Shown here: one piece after another, positions 60,930 to 64,000 of the stretch
How the letters are laid out: every line of letters begins with the position of its first letter
Position numbering within the stretch: the first letter of the stretch is position 1
Assembly: GCF_964355755.1 (NCBI RefSeq)
Contig: NC_092673.1
Coordinates: forward strand, 33,985,648-34,049,647
Length of the DNA stretch: 64,000 nt
Direction of reading: 5' to 3'
DNA from: Antedon mediterranea
Taxonomy: Eukaryota > Echinodermata > Crinoidea > Comatulida > Antedonidae
The notes under the pieces: generated by a model
Told to the model about the DNA's origin: nothing
What the model saw: only the letters and a program-made list of their open reading frames with translations
The model's database searches: none
Position numbers and translations under genes: made by a program

Positions 60930-63832
60930 TTAATATAACTTATAACTAATAATAACTTCGTCAAGAGAACAGTCTCCGATCATATCATTCATCACCTCAT
61001 CTGATAAACTGCAATTATGTATATTAAGCTCCCACCTTTTAACAGGAAAGTTACGGGTTATTTTTCTATACTGGTATGCATAAGGACTGCCCCTCATTAT
61101 TCTTATGAGGTAAAAAGCATCATCAATTTCACTAAGATTATTATCACTTATATTCAGTCCATGTAATTTCGAAGTAACAACACCTTTTCTAGTAAACTCT
61201 CTGATCACACCGTTTATGACTTGACCTGATAAACTGCAATTATGCAGATCAAGCATATGATTAGGACTACTGAATAAATATGCCAATGAAGCAGCATCGA
61301 TTTGACTCAGATTATTATCACTTATATCCAGTTCGTGAAATGTCAAGGTGATTCCTCCGCTGGAACACTCTCTGATCATATCATTCACCACCTCACCTGA
61401 TAAACTACAATTATGCACATTAAGCGTACGCAGATTAGGACTACTGATTAAATATGCTAATGAAGCAGCATCGATTTGACTCAGATTATTATCACTTATA
61501 TCCAGTTCGTGAAATGTCAAGGTGATTCCTCCGCTGGAACACTCTCTGATCATATCATTCACCACCTCACCTGATAAACTACAATTATGCACATTAAGCG
61601 TACGCAGATTAGGACTACTGATTAAATATGCTAATGAAGCAGCATCGATTTGACTCAGATTATTATCACCTATATCCAGTGTAGATACTCTCAGGGTGAC
61701 TCCTCTACTAGAACACTCTCTGATCATATCATTCATCACCTCACCTGATAAACTGCAATTATGCATACGAAACACATATTTTGAAACACACATACCCATC
61801 AAAGATGCTAATGAACTACCATTAATTTGACTAAGATTATTACCACTCAAATAAAATAATTGTAAAACCTTGTGTTGCTTGTCTATAGGCCTACTATTAT
61901 TTAAGGATTTTAAAATATACTGTGATACGATATCATTTAAAATGGTACCTGTAAGAGTATCAGGATTTGCAATGAATTGGTTAAGTCTTGGAGAATTTGT
62001 TAAAATATGAGCTAAGTATTCAGAAGTTTTTTTATGATAAATTGTAAGCCCCCTTATGTCATATTTCATGTTGTGTTTTTCACATTCATATATCACATAA
62101 TTCATACAATCCCCATCAATCCTTTCCAAAATTTGCGTTTGATCTGACACAGCAATTAAAATGTGGGCAAGTACTTTCCTTTTTTCCTCAGATGACATAT
62201 TATCACAAAACCTTCCATTAATTGTAGGCTGATGGACATCATGAACTTCTCTCATAAGATAAAACACATTGTTGGTATCTACACTTACATTTGGGTTATC
62301 ATAAGTGAGAAACATTCTTAATGAGTTACATACAGAAGTAATTTGTATGTCTAACTTTGTTTTTGTTACATGATCCATAAGATCATTTTCTACATTCTCC
62401 AAATACTTTTCATTAACCACCCGTTGTAAAATCCAAATCAAAGAACGATATGTTGGAAACCTATTTGTGATCCAATGTTTCAACAACTTGGCAGCACCGG
62501 CACCAAGAAATCCTATAGCAAATTCACGTGCCATTATGAAATATTCACTTTCTCTTATATTCTCCCATTCTTCATCCTCTAACGTTGAAAGAAGCAATTT
62601 ATTGTTATCATTCTCACTCTCCAAACTAACTATTTCACACACTTTACATAAGTAAAACCCAACCAATGATTCTACTATTAACTTATGAGGAGCCGTATAC
62701 GTCTTTGCCAATTTAGACTTTTTGGAATGCGCTTTGTCTTCATATACAAACCCAAGTTTTAAAGCAAGTGTATCATTTAGTTTATTTCCGATAATAGTAT
62801 GTAAATCATTTTCATTAAATGAAAGTTGATTATTCTTTAACCTTTGATACATACATTTTCCTAAAAGAAGCATTGAAGTTAAATATTTCTCTGGTATTTG
62901 TTCAAAATCTGAGATTTTAGAACTACTATCTTGTCTGTTAAACTGATTCAAAATACATAAGAAAAAAGCTTTAAATAGATCTGCTTTGTCAGCTGGAAGA
63001 TTTTGTTCGTCTTCTTCCCACATGAAACAAATTGAGAGGAGCAACATTGGATTGTTGCACATTTGATATGCCAGATAGTTATATTTCAATTCTTCAACAA
63101 GGGAATCTCCCAATTCAGGTTTTTTAACCTGTTCAAAATATCTTGTAACATATTTTGTTACATTTTTCTTATCGAATCCTTTGACTTGCACATGCACATT
63201 GCTGTTCTTAATGTATTCATCTATATTTACTGAACGAGAAGTAACTACTACTGAACTTCTTTCTAATCTTTGCTTTTTGAAAAGACGTATTGGGCTTTTG
63301 TTTTGGAATCTTAATTCGTCCAAACCATCTATAAGCAATACAATTTCATAATCATGATCCATTATAAATTTTTTGATCAATTTTGGATCTTCTGCTAAAT
63401 CTGTTTCCAAGCTAAAATCGTCAAGTTCAATTTCCTTCAAAATAACATCTAAAATATTATCGGTTTTGCCTAAATCTCTAATGTTGATAAGAAAAAGTAT
63501 TTTACCTGTACAAATTTCAAATGAATTTTTAGTAGCCCAGTTATATGCAAAATACCTCAATAAGGTAGTCTTACCAATTCCTCCTTCACCACTGATAAGA
63601 ACTCTACATTCAGGTGTAGATTCAATTATTTGTAAAAGATCTTTCAATGTTATGCCTTTGGGTTCAGGATCACCACCAGCCTTCTTTGTGTTTGATTGTA
63701 ATAGAACCAGCTCGGTAAACATGTCAGCTATATTTAATTCAAATTCAGAATTCATGATTTGTGGTGTCAAACGATGGAAATTGCGGTACAAATTCTTTTG
63801 AGTAGTTACTAGGTAGTTTCTTATTTTGTCAT
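60930..63832 (-). CDS. NLR gene D: NACHT-LRR exon, 5' exons outside the window
   Basis: A 966-codon exon after a TTTTTTAG acceptor. It starts DKIRNYLVTTQKNLYRN and so corresponds to the last exon of A, B and C. NACHT: GEGGIGKTTLLRY, IVLLIDGLDEL and VVVTSRS. The N-terminal linker QSNTKKAG is shared with gene A. The C-terminus has five LRR units. Units 2 and 3 are identical over 174 bp (61291-61464 and 61465-61638). The last unit holds an unusual insertion rich in Arg and Tyr (about YAYQYRKITRNFPVKRWE). No frame break is seen. The DED exons, microexon and promoter should lie to the right of position 64000. Confidence 0.9.
61291..61638 (-). repeat. Perfect 174 bp tandem duplication inside the LRR array of gene D
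   Basis: Two head-to-tail copies of 174 bp, equal to 58 codons and one double LRR unit, show no differences by eye. The next unit starts with the same words but soon diverges. The duplication keeps the frame. Confidence 0.85.
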
Positions 63833-64000
63833 CTAAAAAATATAAAAAATGTCATTAATCTTTCAATATGTTATGTAGACTTAACGTCTTTGCTTTTCAA
63901 CGTGATGGATATTTTTTGACATATAGTATCCGTTTCAAAGGGTAGCAGACTATACAGTAACATAAAAACAAATCAAATCTTTATTCGTTCCATATATAGA
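63833..64000. other. Intron of gene D, truncated by the window edge
   Basis: Begins with the acceptor tract of the NACHT-LRR exon. The microexon and DED exon expected upstream are not seen before the edge. Confidence 0.5.

Overview
The window is AT-rich animal genomic DNA, most likely from an echinoderm or hemichordate. The evidence is spliced genes with GT-AG introns, a TATA-box promoter with untranslated first exons, non-LTR, LTR and DNA transposon debris, the TAGGCC/CTAGG low-complexity tracts common in these genomes, and an expanded NLR (NACHT-LRR) gene family. The species cannot be fixed from the sequence alone.

Layout. 1-17 kb: no convincing protein-coding gene. It holds TIR/MITE-type elements, tRNA-like remnants, a LINE tail, a roughly 5.6 kb array of related Helitron-like units (6.3-11.9 kb), a 722 bp element with 70 bp terminal inverted repeats, (GACA/GGTC)n elements and a 160 bp palindrome. 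17.5-64 kb: four NLR genes head-to-tail on the minus strand, called A (17.6-26.1 kb), B (32.5-42.9 kb), C (49.2-56.8 kb) and D (60.9 kb to beyond the right edge). A, B and C share one structure: TATA box, untranslated exon 1, exon 2 carrying a 46-codon upstream ORF and the first 16 coding bases, a tandem death-effector-domain (DED) exon, a 48-nt phase-1 microexon, and one large NACHT plus LRR exon. For B this adds up to an uninterrupted 1475-residue DED-DED-NACHT-LRR protein.

The cluster is in flux. About 15.9 kb (21.37-37.28 kb) is repeated in tandem at 37.28-54 kb. The breakpoint lies in the intron between the DED exon and the microexon, so B is a hybrid: its promoter and DED exons match A, and its NACHT-LRR exon matches C. 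Since then A gained a 4 bp frameshift in its DED exon, C lost 46 bp in its LRR array (a stop codon forms at the junction), and B gained an 837 bp TIR transposon in intron 1 with a 7 bp target duplication; A keeps the empty site. The duplicated intergenic block also carries a dead, 5'-truncated Rex1/CR1-like LINE and two tRNA-like elements. D carries two identical 174 bp LRR units.

The likely role of these genes is intracellular sensing: LRRs as the variable ligand-facing part, NACHT as the NTP-driven oligomerisation module, and DEDs recruiting death-fold partners. This is inferred from domain families; nothing in the window tests it.
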